Origin: CAZLYX01 sp964563885
Lineage (GTDB): Bacteria > Pseudomonadota > Gammaproteobacteria > Burkholderiales > Neisseriaceae
Length of the DNA: 5,179 bases
Assembly: GCA_964563885.1 (NCBI GenBank)
Contig: CAZLYX010000074.1
Coordinates: forward strand, 1 to 5,179
Direction: 5' to 3'
The first letter of the stretch is position 1. Each line of letters opens with the position of its first letter. The notes beneath the pieces were generated by a model. That model saw only the letters and a list, made by a program, of their open reading frames with translations, made no database searches and was not told where the DNA came from. Positions 4,972-5,179 of this stretch are shown in pieces. The position numbers were made by a program, and so were the translations under genes.

Positions 4972-5067
4972 GTGTGGTGGTTAAAAAGATTCTGTTTAGT
5001 AGCACTTGTGTTGGTTTTTGTTTGGATGATTATTACGGTGAGTTACTATGCTAGTGTACCGTTTTAA
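4972..5067 (+). CDS. Putative 31-residue single-span membrane peptide
   Basis: A GTG-started frame of 31 codons ends in TAA. It begins WWLKRF, continues with an unbroken hydrophobic stretch (about residues 7-23, CLVALVLVFVWMIITV) and ends SYYASVPF. Positive charge (K5, R6) before one membrane span is the layout of a small inner-membrane protein with its N terminus in the cytoplasm. The frame is bounded by TAA at 4966, so GTG at 4972 is the only start that keeps the whole span. No strong ribosome site is seen; AAAG at 4961-4964 is the nearest match. In support, the stop codon lies 14 nt before a DUS terminator and a promoter candidate lies upstream. I recognise no family (CydX, KdpF and AcrZ do not match by eye). 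It may be spurious. Confidence 0.45.
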   Translation: MWWLKRFCLVALVLVFVWMIITVSYYASVPF

Positions 5068-5081
5068 ATAATCAGTGATAA

Positions 5082-5115
5082 AAAAGGCTACCTGAACGTT
5101 TTCAGGTAGCCTTTT
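5082..5115. terminator. Terminator from inverted eikDUS pair at the right end
   Basis: AGGCTACCTGAA at 5085-5096 and its reverse complement at 5101-5112 make a 15-bp stem (5082-5096 with 5101-5115) with a CGTT loop. Four T follow on the plus strand, and six T on the minus strand. It can end the small plus-strand ORF and also a minus-strand gene lying beyond the right edge. Confidence 0.88.
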
Positions 5116-5127
5116 ATTAAGCCGTTA

Positions 5128-5179
5128 ACCAATGCGTTTAACCAATGCGTTTAACCAATGCGTTTAACCAATGCGTTTA
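5128..5179. repeat. Perfect 13-bp tandem repeat, at least four copies, running off the window
   Basis: The unit ACCAATGCGTTTA occurs four times without mismatch at 5128-5140, 5141-5153, 5154-5166 and 5167-5179, and the array reaches the window end. A decayed partial unit (CCGTTA) precedes it. As 13 is not a multiple of three, all three frames meet TAA on each strand, so the array is non-coding or forms the very end of a gene to the right. Confidence 0.95.

Larger units (their letters stand above)
4881..5179. other. 299-base region right of the Spy-like gene
   Basis: This stretch holds the upstream region of the Spy-like gene, a plus-strand promoter candidate (4915-4942), a probable small membrane ORF (4972-5067), a DUS terminator (5082-5115) and the start of a 13-bp tandem repeat (5128 to the window edge). 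On the minus strand only weak -10 candidates were seen for the Spy-like gene: TATGAT at 4925-4920 and CATAAT at 4902-4897. Neither has a good -35. Confidence 0.5.

Overview
The window looks like chromosomal DNA from an AT-rich member of the Neisseriaceae. The strongest clue is the 12-mer AGGCTACCTGAA, present as closely spaced inverted pairs at three intergenic hairpins (1859-1894, 3111-3145, 5082-5115) and, cut by the window edge, at a fourth (1-26). This is the DNA uptake sequence dialect known from Eikenella (eikDUS). The proteins agree: the FKBP and the 227-residue phosphoglycerate mutase are of the short neisserial type. The base composition looks too AT-rich for Eikenella corrodens, so a low-GC relative such as a Snodgrassella-like or Kingella/Alysiella-like genus is possible. 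I cannot settle the genus from this sequence.

Layout. 55-1005 (-) encodes a D-2-hydroxyacid dehydrogenase, probably glycerate dehydrogenase/hydroxypyruvate reductase (HprA). It is divergent from a plus-strand run: a small DUF2061 membrane protein (1203-1472), a cytoplasmic FKBP-type peptidyl-prolyl isomerase (1519-1845), a YjdM/PhnA zinc-ribbon protein (1940-2272) and 2,3-bisphosphoglycerate-dependent phosphoglycerate mutase GpmA (2400-3083). gpmA converges on a DegV-family lipid-binding protein (3188-4072, -, TTG start), with one DUS hairpin between them serving as a shared terminator. A 319-base gene-poor spacer holds an operator-like palindrome and a strong nested terminator. Next comes an exported LTxxQ (Spy/CpxP-like) protein (4392-4880, -). 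Divergent from it is a very short plus-strand reading frame (4972-5067) that would encode a 31-residue single-span membrane peptide and ends just before the last DUS terminator. The window ends inside a perfect 13-bp tandem repeat.

Function. This is mostly housekeeping: three-carbon acid metabolism (HprA, GpmA), protein folding and envelope quality control (FKBP, Spy-like) and lipid handling (DegV). No mobile element, CRISPR array, RNA gene or defence system is visible. The points most worth a second look are the unlisted 31-residue membrane ORF, the 13-bp tandem repeat, the paired uptake sequences used as terminators, and two palindromes placed like operators in front of hprA and degV.
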